A stretch of 64,000 nucleotides of DNA from Chitinophagaceae bacterium (GCA_019752045.1 JAIEMP010000007.1:124001-188000), one strand, 5' to 3'. Positions 1 to 9,316 are shown, counted from the first letter of the stretch. Program-made: numbers and translations. Notes: a model not told the origin generated them from the sequence alone.

Positions 1-123
1 AACAACTACCGGAGGATTCACCGGTCCGCCTGTATTACCACCGGGACTTGATTTCTTTGAACAAGAAAAAACAAGAACAGTTAACAGCAGTAAAGCCGTT
101 GTTTTCAAACGCATCATCATCAT
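1..123 (-). CDS. lipoprotein, N-terminal part only (cut by window edge)
   Basis: Reading leftward from four consecutive ATG codons (123 to 112) gives an open frame to the window edge. After the last Met it starts MRLKTTALLLLTVLVFSC, a lipoprotein signal with lipobox VFSC, then a Ser/Gly/Pro/Asn-rich linker (SKKSSPGGNTGGPVNPP). The start lies 3 bases beyond the stop of the GHL10 gene at 127-1221, so it should be the next gene of that operon. The linker resembles the one after the lipobox of the GHL10 protein at 4341-5528, so this may be another GHL10 lipoprotein, but no catalytic part is in view. Which ATG is used cannot be decided. Confidence 0.7.
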   Translation of the reverse strand, partial: MMMMRLKTTALLLLTVLVFSCSKKSSPGGNTGGPVNPPVVV

Positions 124-126
124 CAA

Positions 127-1221
127 CTATTTTTTGGTTGAATAAAAAGAACCTTTCAATCGATTCAATGTTTCGAAGTAAAAAAAAACTTCGCCATTGT
201 ACCCATGTTTCCGGTTCAGCTCGATCATTTGATCGGTTAACTCACGGGTTGATTGATAACCATCGCCCAACGATGTAAGGATGCCCGGAAAAACCCTGTG
301 CTTTAATTCAACAGGCACCTGGGTATCTAATTCTTTTAATACATTTTCATATGCATCAAGTTTATAACGGTAGAGCTGCGGAATAATATAATCAGCATAC
401 CCTTCCTTTAACCATTTCGGCCAATCCTGCAGGTATTGTTCTTTGCTCCACGGATAAATACTTGGCGCCCATGTAACCAAACAGTTTGGCTTGATCTTCT
501 TTACATCTTCATACAATGTTTTACCAAACAAACTCAACTGATCGGCTTTCCATTGCAGCCATTTTTCTTCTTTTGCATTTTGCGGTGGTACAGCACCGTT
601 ATGTTGGGCAGCATACAATTTCAAGGTAGCTGCATCGTATCCACCTTCGCCGGGCATGGCAGGCATACGATCATCTCCCTGTACACCGTCTACTTCATAC
701 TTCGTTACAAACTCTGCTACCAACTTTCGCATGAACTGTTGCACTTCCGGATTAATGGCACTCCACCAATAGAATCCATTTTTCTGTAACAGGTTTCCTT
801 TACTGTCTCTCCCTGCCCATTGCGGATATTTTTGTAACCACAATGCCGTACTGTCTTTATACGAATACGAAAATCCGAATTCAAACCATGCATGCACTTT
901 TAATCCTGCTTTATGCCCTTCTTCAATCATTTCTTTGATCGGATCACGACCGTTAAACTTTGGATCCTGTTTAATGCCTATGTATTCATTCACCACATCA
1001 CTTGGATACATCGTCATACCTCTGTTCCAAACAACAACGAAAATATTATTGAGGCCATTTTGCTTACAGAGTGCTACGGTTTCTTTTACTTTTTCTCTTG
1101 ATGACAAAGCCTGGCTTGCCACATTGGTGATCCACGTACCACGGATAGGTTCTTCTGCTTTCTTTTGTGCACAGGCAGTGAAAATGAAAAAAGTAAAAAG
1201 TAAAAAAGTAATCTGTTTCAT
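127..1221 (-). CDS. GHL10 (DUF187) glycosidase-like lipoprotein
   Basis: 364 residues. The signal peptide ends in a lipobox with Cys17 (IFTAC), so the protein should be a membrane-anchored periplasmic or surface lipoprotein. The body matches the glycosyl-hydrolase-like 10 family: it opens with RGTWITNVASQAL, contains HAWFEFGF near residue 110 and the acidic loop GVQGDDRMPAMPG near residue 185, as expected of a TIM barrel with an acidic active site. A paralogue with the same blocks is encoded at 4341-5528. Substrates of this family are poorly defined. It lies 81 bases downstream of the DUF4434 gene in the same minus-strand run and is followed after 3 bases by another lipoprotein. A hydrolytic role on complex carbohydrate is inferred. 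Confidence 0.85.
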   Translation of the reverse strand: MKQITFLLFTFFIFTACAQKKAEEPIRGTWITNVASQALSSREKVKETVALCKQNGLNNIFVVVWNRGMTMYPSDVVNEYIGIKQDPKFNGRDPIKEMIEEGHKAGLKVHAWFEFGFSYSYKDSTALWLQKYPQWAGRDSKGNLLQKNGFYWWSAINPEVQQFMRKLVAEFVTKYEVDGVQGDDRMPAMPGEGGYDAATLKLYAAQHNGAVPPQNAKEEKWLQWKADQLSLFGKTLYEDVKKIKPNCLVTWAPSIYPWSKEQYLQDWPKWLKEGYADYIIPQLYRYKLDAYENVLKELDTQVPVELKHRVFPGILTSLGDGYQSTRELTDQMIELNRKHGYNGEVFFYFETLNRLKGSFYSTKK

Positions 1222-1302
1222 TTGTTGTTTATTTGATCATGGCCGTTCCGTCTCCTTACACATTAATACCTTCAGGACTGGTAGGGAACCGACTGCAGAT
1301 AG

Positions 1303-2235
1303 TTAAAAAGTTGATTTGTATTCTAAATAACGGTTGTATAAATGATGTGCCTGGATGTAAGCCGACTGCGGGCTCATAAAATGCGAAAACTCAAAGGTGA
1401 TGGCTTTATCATACCCTGCACGCCTTGCTGCATCTAATTTCAATTTCAGTTTTTCAAACTTAATAGGTAAAAACTTAATGGGCATATCACGATCAAATGT
1501 TTCAGCATTGGTCCAGCATTGCATGCCATACTTGTCGGCTAATTTTTTATTGATGCGAAAAAAATCTTCCAGCTCGCTATAGTCAATATGCCCATCCTGA
1601 AAAGCCACTGCATCAACTGCGCCTTTGATGCCATCAAAAATTTCATTCCACTCCTTTTCATGTTCTTCCAATGAAACAGCATCTTCTTTTGTAATGGAAC
1701 TGCTTGCCGCCATCACTGCTTTCTTGCCATCGATCCATGGAGAAATAAACGTTGGCAATCCGCCACTCACCTGCTTGCATTGCAAACCCAATGTGCGGAA
1801 TGCTTCTGTTGCGCCTTTTGTTTTACGGCTGATCTCCATACTCAAATACCAACCTTTGAACGAAGGATGATGACCATACTTCTTCCACACTTCCTCGATC
1901 ACAAACCTGTTATCATCAATTTCATGTGTAAGATCACCGGTATCCCAATAAATACCGCTGTCGTACAAACCAAAATAGAATTGCATGTTGTATTTATCTG
2001 CCAGAGATAAATACAATTCCACCAGATCAACAGGTGGCGCAAAGCAACCGTGTTTCCGGATCAGATAACTTGATGGATAAGTAAGAAAACGACGGTAACC
2101 GCTGCGTATAAGAATAACGGTATCAATACCCGCTGCTTTCATGTGCTGAAAATCTTTTTCCCATTCAGCAGCACCCCAGTTTTGGTGGGGAATATCATGG
2201 CTGATTTCGTCAATAAATGTTCCTGTGATAAGCAT
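1303..2235 (-). CDS. DUF4434 family protein (TIM-barrel, glycosidase-like)
   Basis: 310 residues without signal peptide or membrane segment, so probably cytoplasmic. The N-terminus (MLITGTFIDEISHDIPHQNW) followed by MKAAGIDTVILIRSGY is typical of DUF4434, a family with a glycosidase-like barrel that is common in Bacteroidota glycan loci and has no firm biochemical role. Later blocks such as KGWYLSMEIS and ITFEFSHFMSP supply acidic residues that could be catalytic. The start is 1 base from the stop of the SGNH hydrolase, so the two are probably translationally coupled. It may act on a product brought in by the adjacent MFS transporter; this is inference from position. Confidence 0.75.
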   Translation of the reverse strand: MLITGTFIDEISHDIPHQNWGAAEWEKDFQHMKAAGIDTVILIRSGYRRFLTYPSSYLIRKHGCFAPPVDLVELYLSLADKYNMQFYFGLYDSGIYWDTGDLTHEIDDNRFVIEEVWKKYGHHPSFKGWYLSMEISRKTKGATEAFRTLGLQCKQVSGGLPTFISPWIDGKKAVMAASSSITKEDAVSLEEHEKEWNEIFDGIKGAVDAVAFQDGHIDYSELEDFFRINKKLADKYGMQCWTNAETFDRDMPIKFLPIKFEKLKLKLDAARRAGYDKAITFEFSHFMSPQSAYIQAHHLYNRYLEYKSTF

Positions 2236-2236
2236 C

Positions 2237-2917
2237 TTAGTTGAGGTATTTTCCGTTGATCAATAGTTGTTTCCAATGACGATATCCTTCACCTATTAAA
2301 TGCAATCCATCATTGGTATATTTTTCATGCAGTTTACCTTCAGCATTTAAAAAAGCATCGTAGAGATTGATGTAGGTAATCTTCTTTTCAGCACAAATCT
2401 TTTTCAATCCTTCATTCACCTTCAACACATGTTCTGTTTTATTCTGATGGTTTTTAAACTGTGTAAAACTGTTATTGGTGGGTAATAAACTCTGTATGTA
2501 AAATCTGGTAGATGGCGATTGCAGTTGAATACTATCAACGATCTTACTGTAATTACGAAGAATCACTTCATCAGGAACTCCTCTTGCAATATCGTTAATA
2601 CCAATCAGCAAAAAGATTTTCCGGGGTTTCCGCTTTACTACTTCATATAACCTGTTCAATACACCAAACGTATTATCCGAGCTGATGCCACGGTTCATGG
2701 TATTGTATTGTGGGAATAATTCGCTCCATTCACCCCCATCAGTAATACTATCACCCAACCAAACAATTACGTTCTTTGTTGTCGGCATTTGTTCAAACAT
2801 GCTTAGCTTCTGATCGTAATAATAAAAGCGGTAAGATGAATCATACGCCGCCTGTGCTTTCAGTAATTGAAAACATACAATAAACAACAGCATCCATAAA
2901 CTTCGTTTGCGCATCAT
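2237..2917 (-). CDS. SGNH/GDSL-type esterase, exported
   Basis: 226 residues with a signal peptide (hydrophobic residues 7-19, likely cleavage after KAQA). The SGNH blocks are all visible: GDSITDGG carrying the nucleophile Ser (block I), GINDIARG (block III, G-x-N-D) and NDGLHLIGEG with the Asp-x-x-His pair (block V). Such enzymes usually remove acetyl or other acyl groups from sugars, so deacetylation of a glycan in the periplasm is plausible. It starts 7 bases after the transporter gene and ends 1 base before the DUF4434 gene, inside one operon. Two consecutive ATG codons are possible starts. Confidence 0.85.
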   Translation of the reverse strand: MMRKRSLWMLLFIVCFQLLKAQAAYDSSYRFYYYDQKLSMFEQMPTTKNVIVWLGDSITDGGEWSELFPQYNTMNRGISSDNTFGVLNRLYEVVKRKPRKIFLLIGINDIARGVPDEVILRNYSKIVDSIQLQSPSTRFYIQSLLPTNNSFTQFKNHQNKTEHVLKVNEGLKKICAEKKITYINLYDAFLNAEGKLHEKYTNDGLHLIGEGYRHWKQLLINGKYLN

Positions 2918-2924
2918 TTATCAA

Positions 2925-4220
2925 TTAAGTTGTCACTTGTTCTGCTTCCGTTTCTTCTTCAAACTTCTGTAACGGCACCAGCCATGTAACAAGAAAAGCA
3001 GGTATGGTAGAGACTAATACCCAAATGAAAAATTCTTTGTAGCCCAGCCAATCACTTACATAACCACTCACCATCGAAGGCAATAAAAAACCAAGACTCA
3101 TCAAGCCACTTCCAAATGCATAATGCGCCATCTTATATTTACCGGGAGCAATCTGTTGCATAATGAATAAGATCAATCCAACAAAACCAAAACCGTATCC
3201 AAAATACTCAATTGCCACTGCTGAAGCAATAATGTATAAATTCTCCGGTACCGTAATGGCGAGGTATGCATAAGCAGCAAAAGGAATATTAAAAAATGCA
3301 CAAAGTATCAGTAATGTGCGGCGTGTTAACCCTTTGTTCGATACAAAATAGCCTGCTGCAATTGAGCCCAACACAAACGCAATAGCGCCAAACACACCAT
3401 ATAATACACCTACCTGCGATGTTGATAATCCTAGTCCACCATCAGCACGTGCTGCTTTAAAAAATAACGGCGTGATCTTAATAGCTTGTCCCTCTGCAAA
3501 ACGATAAAGCACAATAAAACACAAGCTGTACCAGATATTTTTCTTTTGAAAGAATGTAATGATCACATCTTTCAACGTAGCAAATCCTTCTTTTACAGAA
3601 TGTACATTTGCCGACTTTCCTCCTTGCGGCAACATTTTACGATTATAAATGCCCAACAAAATCATGATAGCTGCATACATCAGCATCACCACCGTCCACG
3701 CATTTATCACACCGCTTGTTTTTTCCAATTCACCTGCGAGATAAACCAATAAACCGCCGGAAAACACTTTGGCAATATTATAGAATGCACCTTGCCATCC
3801 AACAAATTGTGCCTGTACTTTTGGTGTAAGTTCATTTAAATACACACCATCGGCAGCCGTATCATGTGTTGATCCGCTGATGGCGATGATAAAAAAAACA
3901 GTGATTGAAATACTGAAAAAATAACCGGCATGTAATGATAAAGCAGCAAGACCAAACAATGTACCTGTGATGATTTGTGTAGTAAACACAAAAAATTTTT
4001 TTGTTTTAAACATCTCAAGGAAAGGCCCCCACAAGGGTTTGATAGTCCAGGGCAGCATGATAAGCGAGGTCCAGAAAGCAATCTTCCCGTCTGACACACC
4101 CATGTTTTTATACATGATAGAAGTAGCAGTTGCTAATGCTACAAAAGGTAACCCCATTGCAAACCAGGTAGTTGGGATCCACGTGGCGGGATGGCGTTGT
4201 TTGGTTTGTTGATCAGGCAC
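2925..4220 (-). CDS. MFS sugar/muropeptide transporter, AmpG/MurT type
   Basis: 431 residues with about twelve hydrophobic segments. The N-terminal block WIPTTWFAMGLPFV followed by SIMYKNMG and LPWTIKPLWGPFLE is characteristic of the AmpG-like branch of the major facilitator superfamily, which includes AmpG and the MurNAc importer MurT of Tannerella. It would carry an amino sugar or short glycan across the inner membrane. The start codon is GTG at 4220; no in-frame ATG lies nearer than residue 23. It is the first gene of the leftward operon with the SGNH, DUF4434 and GHL10 genes and is divergent from the GHL10/GH92 pair. The substrate is not known; no MurK or MurQ gene is visible. Confidence 0.8.
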   Translation of the reverse strand: MPDQQTKQRHPATWIPTTWFAMGLPFVALATATSIMYKNMGVSDGKIAFWTSLIMLPWTIKPLWGPFLEMFKTKKFFVFTTQIITGTLFGLAALSLHAGYFFSISITVFFIIAISGSTHDTAADGVYLNELTPKVQAQFVGWQGAFYNIAKVFSGGLLVYLAGELEKTSGVINAWTVVMLMYAAIMILLGIYNRKMLPQGGKSANVHSVKEGFATLKDVIITFFQKKNIWYSLCFIVLYRFAEGQAIKITPLFFKAARADGGLGLSTSQVGVLYGVFGAIAFVLGSIAAGYFVSNKGLTRRTLLILCAFFNIPFAAYAYLAITVPENLYIIASAVAIEYFGYGFGFVGLILFIMQQIAPGKYKMAHYAFGSGLMSLGFLLPSMVSGYVSDWLGYKEFFIWVLVSTIPAFLVTWLVPLQKFEEETEAEQVTT

Positions 4221-4281
4221 AATCGGTTGGTTTAGCTTTCTGATTAGAAAGTTTGACGAAATTAAATTTTTTTAATAACTT

Positions 4282-4315
4282 TTTGTGAATTTATAATAAT
4301 TTTTATTTAAGTTCG
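4282..4315 (+). promoter_or_regulatory. candidate Bacteroidota promoter for the GHL10-GH92 pair
   Basis: A TTTG box at 4282-4285 is followed, 22 bases later, by TAAGTTCG at 4308-4315, one mismatch from the TAnnTTTG -7 consensus. The ATG at 4341 is 26 bases further on. The assignment rests only on consensus match and position. Confidence 0.4.
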
Positions 4316-4340
4316 GTAAATAAATCTAAAATAATTTTCC

Positions 4341-5528
4341 ATGCTTGCTCCTTCTTTGCAGATACGCTTTGCAGCCAACCTAATTATTTCCCTTTTTTTG
4401 TTACTACTTGTTGGGGCCTGTTCTAAAAAAGGAAGCGGTGGAAACGGTCCAACCAATCCGGGCACGCCGGTAATTCCACCGGCAACGCCCGTATGGGACC
4501 CCAATGCATTACGTGGTGCATGGGTAACCAATGTTGCAAGCACAGCTTTAGACAGCCGGGAAAATATTAAGCTCACAGTTCAAAACTGCAAAAAAGCAGG
4601 CATTAACAACATTTTTATTGTTACCTATAATAATGGACGCACTATTTATCCAAGCACTGTGATGAACAATCTCATAGGCAAACCCATAATGGAACGATTT
4701 GCAGGCAGAGATCCGTTAAAAGAAATGATTGAAGAAGCAAAACTGGAAGGTATAAAAGTTCATGCCTGGTTTGAATATGGTTTCTCTTCGTCTTACTCTG
4801 CAAATGGCGGCGATATTATTACAGCAAAACCAAACTGGGCAGGTAAAGATGTAGATGGAAAACTATTAGTAAAGAACGGTTTTGACTGGTTGAATGCATT
4901 TGATCCGGAAGTACAGGATTTCATGATCAGCCTGTTTAAAGAAGTGGTAACAAAATATGATATTGATGGTGTACAGGGGGATGATCGTTTGCCTGCGCTT
5001 CCATCAACTGGTGGCTATGATACTTACACAAAGAATTTGTTTAAAACAGAAAATGGTTTTGATCCTCCTGCCAATTACAGAGATGCATTTTGGATTGACT
5101 GGAGAACAAAAAAATTAAATGCGTTTATGAAACGGTTACGTAACGAAATAAAAGCAACTAAATCAACTGTGCAGGTAACCATGTCGCCCAGCCCGTATCC
5201 TTGGGGCAAAGATGAATACCTGCAAGACTGGCCAACCTGGGTTGACAGTGGTTGGGTAGATGCTATATTGCCGCAGTGTTACCGTTATGATATTGCAGCT
5301 TATAATGCAACCATTTCGCAGCAAAAAGGTTATTATAAAAATACAGCTGTTCCATTCTATCCCGGTGTGCTGCTGAAAGTGGGTACATATGTTACATCTG
5401 TTTCGCTGTTAAACCAAATGATACAAACAAACAGGAATAACGGGTTTAAGGGCGAATGCTATTTCTTTTATGAAGGCGTAAAAGATCAGATGAACTGGTT
5501 CCAGCTACAGTACCCCTACATTAAATAA
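4341..5528 (+). CDS. GHL10 (DUF187) glycosidase-like lipoprotein, second copy
   Basis: 395 residues. The signal sequence ends in lipobox VGAC (Cys27), followed by a flexible Gly/Pro/Thr linker of about 25 residues. The catalytic-type body begins RGAWVTNVASTALDS and repeats the blocks of the copy at 127-1221: FAGRDPLKEMIEEA, VHAWFEYGFS and DGVQGDDRLPALPS. It is probably displayed on a membrane surface and acts on a glycan; the family has no settled specificity. It is divergent from the MFS operon with 120 bases between, and the GH92 gene follows after 42 bases, so the two plus-strand genes probably form an operon. Confidence 0.85.
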   Translation: MLAPSLQIRFAANLIISLFLLLLVGACSKKGSGGNGPTNPGTPVIPPATPVWDPNALRGAWVTNVASTALDSRENIKLTVQNCKKAGINNIFIVTYNNGRTIYPSTVMNNLIGKPIMERFAGRDPLKEMIEEAKLEGIKVHAWFEYGFSSSYSANGGDIITAKPNWAGKDVDGKLLVKNGFDWLNAFDPEVQDFMISLFKEVVTKYDIDGVQGDDRLPALPSTGGYDTYTKNLFKTENGFDPPANYRDAFWIDWRTKKLNAFMKRLRNEIKATKSTVQVTMSPSPYPWGKDEYLQDWPTWVDSGWVDAILPQCYRYDIAAYNATISQQKGYYKNTAVPFYPGVLLKVGTYVTSVSLLNQMIQTNRNNGFKGECYFFYEGVKDQMNWFQLQYPYIK

Positions 5529-5570
5529 ACAACTACCTATTCTTCTTCTTAAGAACTACTCTCAACTGTC

Positions 5571-7727
5571 ATGAAATATTTTTTGCTCATCCTCATTGTG
5601 TTTAATCTTTCATGTAACCAACAAGAGCCATCACTTACTTCATTTGTTGATCCTTTTCTTGGTACCGGTGGACATGGACATGTTTATCCCGGCGCAACAG
5701 TTCCATTTGGTATGGTACAGTTAAGTCCTGATAATGGTGATGAAGGATGGGATTGGTGTGCCGGCTATCATTACAGCAGCAAAACAATTGCCGGCTTCAG
5801 TCACACGCATTTAAGTGGCACAGGCATTGGTGATTGGTGTGACATTTCTGTATTACCATTAACCGATACAATTGAATTAAGAAAAGAAAAAATAAAATTA
5901 CCTTTCTCGCATACCAATGAGACCGCAAAACCAGGTTATTACCGTGTGCAATTAAATAATGGCATCTACTGTGAATTAACAGCCACAGAACGTACCGGTG
6001 TTCATCGTTACAGCTTCCCTGGTAAAGAAGGCTGGTTGCGTTTTGATATAGGTTTCCGTATTAACTGGGATGCAAGTACAGCGGGTATGCTGCAACTCAT
6101 CAATGATTCTACGCTGGTTGGTTACCGTTACAGCACCGGCTGGGCCAAAGGACAAAAAGTATATTTTGCTGCAACATTCTCATCGTCTGTTAAGCAGCAT
6201 TTGTTTATTGATGATTCCATAAGAAATCATCAGACAGCTGAAGGCAGGTCAGTAAAACTGGCAGTACAGTTTGCAACCAATGACCCACTACTGGTGAAAG
6301 TAGCAATCAGTTCTGTAAGTACTGCAAAAGCATTGGCTGAAGTAAATAAAACAACTGCACAAACATTTGATGCAGTAAGTACAGCAGCAAATGAGTTATG
6401 GGAAAAAGAATTACGGAAGATCCGCATCAATACAACCAATAAAGAACTCGCAACAAAATTTTATACTTCACTCTACCGCACCTGTATGGCGCCTGTTATG
6501 CATAGTGATGCAGATGGTGCTTATCAAACACATGATAACAAACAGCTCCGTTTTACAAAAGGAAAAAATAAGTACACCGTTTTTTCGCAATGGGATGTGT
6601 TTCGTGCCTTAAATCCATTGTTTACTGTTACGCAACAGGAACGCCTGCCCGATATGATCAACAGTATGTTGCAATTGCATGATGATAAAGGACTGCTGCC
6701 TGTTTGGGATATCAGCACATGGGAAGCAAATACGATGACGGGTTACCACAGTGTGCCAATTATTGCAGATGCGATATTGAAAAACATTAAAGGCTTTGAT
6801 TACAATCTTGCGTATGAAGCTATGCGCAAAAGTGCGTTTCAAAATCAAAGAGGCACACCCGAATATATTCAATACGGCTACTTACCACAGGATAAACATG
6901 GCTGGAGTGTAACCATTACCTTAGAATATGCATTTGATGACTGGTGTATTGCACAGGTTGCAAAGAAGCTTGGCAAAACGGATGATTACACATTGTTTAT
7001 GCAACGTGCAATGAGTTATAAAAAATTGTTTGATAAAAAAACAGGATTCATGCGCAGCAAAGACAGCAAGGGGAATTTCATTGAGCCTTTTGATCCTTTG
7101 CTGAGTGAACATGGCTTTGAAGGGCAGTATATTGAAGGCACTGCATGGCAGCATAGTTTTTTTGTACCGCATGATGTAAGTGGATTTGCAGAATTGTTTG
7201 GCGGCAGAGAAAAACTGATTGCTAAACTTGATGAATTATTTACAGCACCATCTGAACTGCATGGCGAAAATACAAGTGCAGATGTAACGGGTTTAATTGG
7301 TCAGTATGCACATGGCAATGAACCGAGCCACCATATTATTTATATGTACACAGCTTTGGGGCAACCGGCAAAAGCTGCAAAATGGATAAAAGTTGTTGCC
7401 GACAGTATGTATAAAACCGGGCCCGATGGTTTGGTTGGCAATGATGATTGCGGCCAAATGAGTGCCTGGTATATCTGGACAAGCCTTGGTTTTTATCCCA
7501 TGAACCCTGCAAGCGGTGAATATGTGTTTGGTTATCCACTGGTTGACAATGCAGTCATTCAACTGCCCGGCAAAAAAGAATTGCATGTAACAGTTAAACG
7601 AACTTCATCAACAAAACCTGCCGGTATTGAGTTCATAAAACTCAATGGGAAAGAAATACCAGTGCGTTCAATTACACATGAACAATTAATGCAGGGTGGT
7701 GAACTGGAGATGCTGGTAAATGAGTAA
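5571..7727 (+). CDS. GH92 alpha-mannosidase, lipoprotein
   Basis: 718 residues, close to the usual GH92 length of 720-770. The short signal has lipobox NLSC (Cys15). The N-terminal lectin-like domain opens FVDPFLGTGGHGHVYPGA, the classical GH92 start. The catalytic domain carries WDVFRALNPL, HGENTSADVTGLIGQYAHGN, GNEPSHH and GNDDCGQMSAWY, which contain the Ca2+ ligands and acid/base residues of these calcium-dependent exo-mannosidases. Family members release alpha-linked mannose from N-glycans or fungal mannan, so this gene points to mannose-containing glycans as one target of the locus. It ends 87 bases from the convergent DUF5009 gene. Confidence 0.93.
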   Translation: MKYFLLILIVFNLSCNQQEPSLTSFVDPFLGTGGHGHVYPGATVPFGMVQLSPDNGDEGWDWCAGYHYSSKTIAGFSHTHLSGTGIGDWCDISVLPLTDTIELRKEKIKLPFSHTNETAKPGYYRVQLNNGIYCELTATERTGVHRYSFPGKEGWLRFDIGFRINWDASTAGMLQLINDSTLVGYRYSTGWAKGQKVYFAATFSSSVKQHLFIDDSIRNHQTAEGRSVKLAVQFATNDPLLVKVAISSVSTAKALAEVNKTTAQTFDAVSTAANELWEKELRKIRINTTNKELATKFYTSLYRTCMAPVMHSDADGAYQTHDNKQLRFTKGKNKYTVFSQWDVFRALNPLFTVTQQERLPDMINSMLQLHDDKGLLPVWDISTWEANTMTGYHSVPIIADAILKNIKGFDYNLAYEAMRKSAFQNQRGTPEYIQYGYLPQDKHGWSVTITLEYAFDDWCIAQVAKKLGKTDDYTLFMQRAMSYKKLFDKKTGFMRSKDSKGNFIEPFDPLLSEHGFEGQYIEGTAWQHSFFVPHDVSGFAELFGGREKLIAKLDELFTAPSELHGENTSADVTGLIGQYAHGNEPSHHIIYMYTALGQPAKAAKWIKVVADSMYKTGPDGLVGNDDCGQMSAWYIWTSLGFYPMNPASGEYVFGYPLVDNAVIQLPGKKELHVTVKRTSSTKPAGIEFIKLNGKEIPVRSITHEQLMQGGELEMLVNE

Positions 7728-7732
7728 CGCCA

Positions 7733-7790
7733 CGTCAGACGTCCCCGTCGGGCGGGATTGAAAATTGCTATTACTGATTTTGGTCTGACG
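7733..7790. repeat. 8-bp inverted repeat with a GC-rich core between convergent genes
   Basis: CGTCAGAC at 7733-7740 and GTCTGACG at 7783-7790 are perfect complements separated by 42 bases. Directly inside the left arm is a GC-rich run (7743-7755, CCCCGTCGGGCGG) that stands out from the AT-rich surroundings. It lies between the ends of the GH92 and DUF5009 genes. It could be a shared terminator or a fragment of a REP-like intergenic element; there is no T-run on either strand. Confidence 0.4.
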
Positions 7791-7814
7791 GTCTGTAACT
7801 GTACCGAACAGTGA

Positions 7815-9236
7815 CTACGTTTTCCAAAACCACTTCTTTTTTACAAACAAGATTGTAATCAACGATACTATTCCTGTAAACACTATCCCTTTCATCAAAC
7901 CCATAAAAAAGTTTTGATTCATGGCATCCCAATATGGTTTGGTTTGCGTTAAACTCAATAACGGCAACAACACTAAATTACCCGTTACATAAGCTACCAT
8001 TGGATTTTTACCGTTTAACGAAAGATAAGTAGAAATGGAGGAAAGAAAACGACGCTTTGCCATTACGCTAAAAACAATCAGGATATAAAAAGCAAGTCCG
8101 CTTGTAATAAAGTAATAACTGTAAGTAGAGGAATCTTTTTTGACACCACCTTCATACGATTCAAAAAATAAACCCAACAAAAGCAAATAAGTTCCTGTAC
8201 GGGTCAATTGTTTATACAGGTGTTCTTTTGCAACAGACTTCAGCAAATACAAAGCAGCTGCACACAAAACAACACTTACAAGCAAATTCACAAACAATAT
8301 TCTTGCAAACAATCCATACAAATTCATAATCAACAATGCTACAGCTATAAGCATGAGTAAATTTTGAACAGAAGTCTTTACTTCTTCATTTTCCACTTTC
8401 AACTTTTCATTTTTCATTTTCTCAACAATCATCTCTCCTGCCAGTGTACCCGGAATAATAATGAACAGATATTTCAGAAAATAAAACTTATACAACCAAT
8501 CGAACTTCCATTCGCCTACAGCATTAAATTGAAATAATTCTTTTGCCCATCCGTCCGTTGGTTCTTTCGCTGCAAGAAATACAGCCATTAAAAAAGGAAG
8601 AATGCCAATCCGCATTAACGGCTGATCTGCCGTTAGGTAATAAATAACCGTTCCGAACAATGCCATGTTTGCCAATACCAGGATGATAATATCACTCTTA
8701 TAAAAATCAAATCCTTTACCGCTCCAAAACGGAAGTTTCCAGAGTAAAAACAAAGCAAGAGCAAATGCTGAAACTTTAGCGATTAAAAAAAACGTCTTCC
8801 CCTTTTCGCTTTTGTTTTCGTAAAACTGGAAAAACAATAATACAAAAGCAAGCAGTGATAACATATGCTCAACAGCAGTTGGTTCATCGGCAATTACCCA
8901 TGCTTTCATGTGTTGTGTAAACAATGCAAAAAAAGCAAGTAATGCAAAACGTTTCACTGCCATCCACAATACCTGCAAAAAACTTCTCCCGTTTTCAATT
9001 TGCTTTTTTAACGATAACGGGATAGCAGCGCCCATACTGAACAGGAAAAAAGGAAACACCAAATCAACCCATGTTATACCCGGAACAGATGGATCAAACT
9101 TATGCAATGGTGGCGGCACCTGCGCATGAAACATCCATGCAGGTAATACATTGCCATAAGCGACAGCACCGCTCAGTATCATCGTTAAGATAGCAAAACC
9201 ACGCAGGGCATCTAAGCTTTCGTTCCGTTGTTGCAT
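7815..9236 (-). CDS. DUF5009 / HGSNAT-like membrane acyltransferase
   Basis: 473 residues with about ten membrane segments. The N-terminus NESLDALRGFAILTMILSG and the block WVDLVFPFFLFSMGAAIPLSL are hallmarks of the DUF5009 / heparan-alpha-glucosaminide N-acetyltransferase family, which transfers an acetyl group across the membrane to an amino sugar. In Bacteroidota glycan loci it is often found with amino-sugar genes, which fits the epimerase and ROK genes nearby. Around residue 270 the loop carries a charged repeat MKNEKLKVENEEVK, which looks like an in-frame insertion of a short low-complexity repeat. The gene starts 32 bases beyond a terminator that follows susD, so it is probably transcribed at least partly by itself. 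Confidence 0.8.
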   Translation of the reverse strand: MQQRNESLDALRGFAILTMILSGAVAYGNVLPAWMFHAQVPPPLHKFDPSVPGITWVDLVFPFFLFSMGAAIPLSLKKQIENGRSFLQVLWMAVKRFALLAFFALFTQHMKAWVIADEPTAVEHMLSLLAFVLLFFQFYENKSEKGKTFFLIAKVSAFALALFLLWKLPFWSGKGFDFYKSDIIILVLANMALFGTVIYYLTADQPLMRIGILPFLMAVFLAAKEPTDGWAKELFQFNAVGEWKFDWLYKFYFLKYLFIIIPGTLAGEMIVEKMKNEKLKVENEEVKTSVQNLLMLIAVALLIMNLYGLFARILFVNLLVSVVLCAAALYLLKSVAKEHLYKQLTRTGTYLLLLGLFFESYEGGVKKDSSTYSYYFITSGLAFYILIVFSVMAKRRFLSSISTYLSLNGKNPMVAYVTGNLVLLPLLSLTQTKPYWDAMNQNFFMGLMKGIVFTGIVSLITILFVKKKWFWKT

Positions 9237-9267
9237 GAGTTATGATTTACCAGTGAAGATCAGGTTG

Positions 9268-9296
9268 AAAAAAGGCACTGCTTTGCAGCAGCGCCT
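9268..9296 (-). terminator. intrinsic terminator after susD
   Basis: On the minus strand the RNA folds as AGGC...GCTGC-AAA-GCAG...GCCT with small internal bulges and runs directly into six U residues (positions 9273-9268). It lies 21 bases beyond the susD stop codon and 32 bases before the DUF5009 start, so it should end most transcription of the epimerase-oxidoreductase-SusC-SusD operon. Confidence 0.7.
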
Positions 9297-9316
9297 ACCT
9301 CAAAACAATAAACTGA

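Noticed and set aside
48-278. Plus-strand ORF of 76 codons at the left edge
   Set aside because: It lies opposite the GHL10 gene end and the new lipoprotein start, and its composition is that of a shadow frame.
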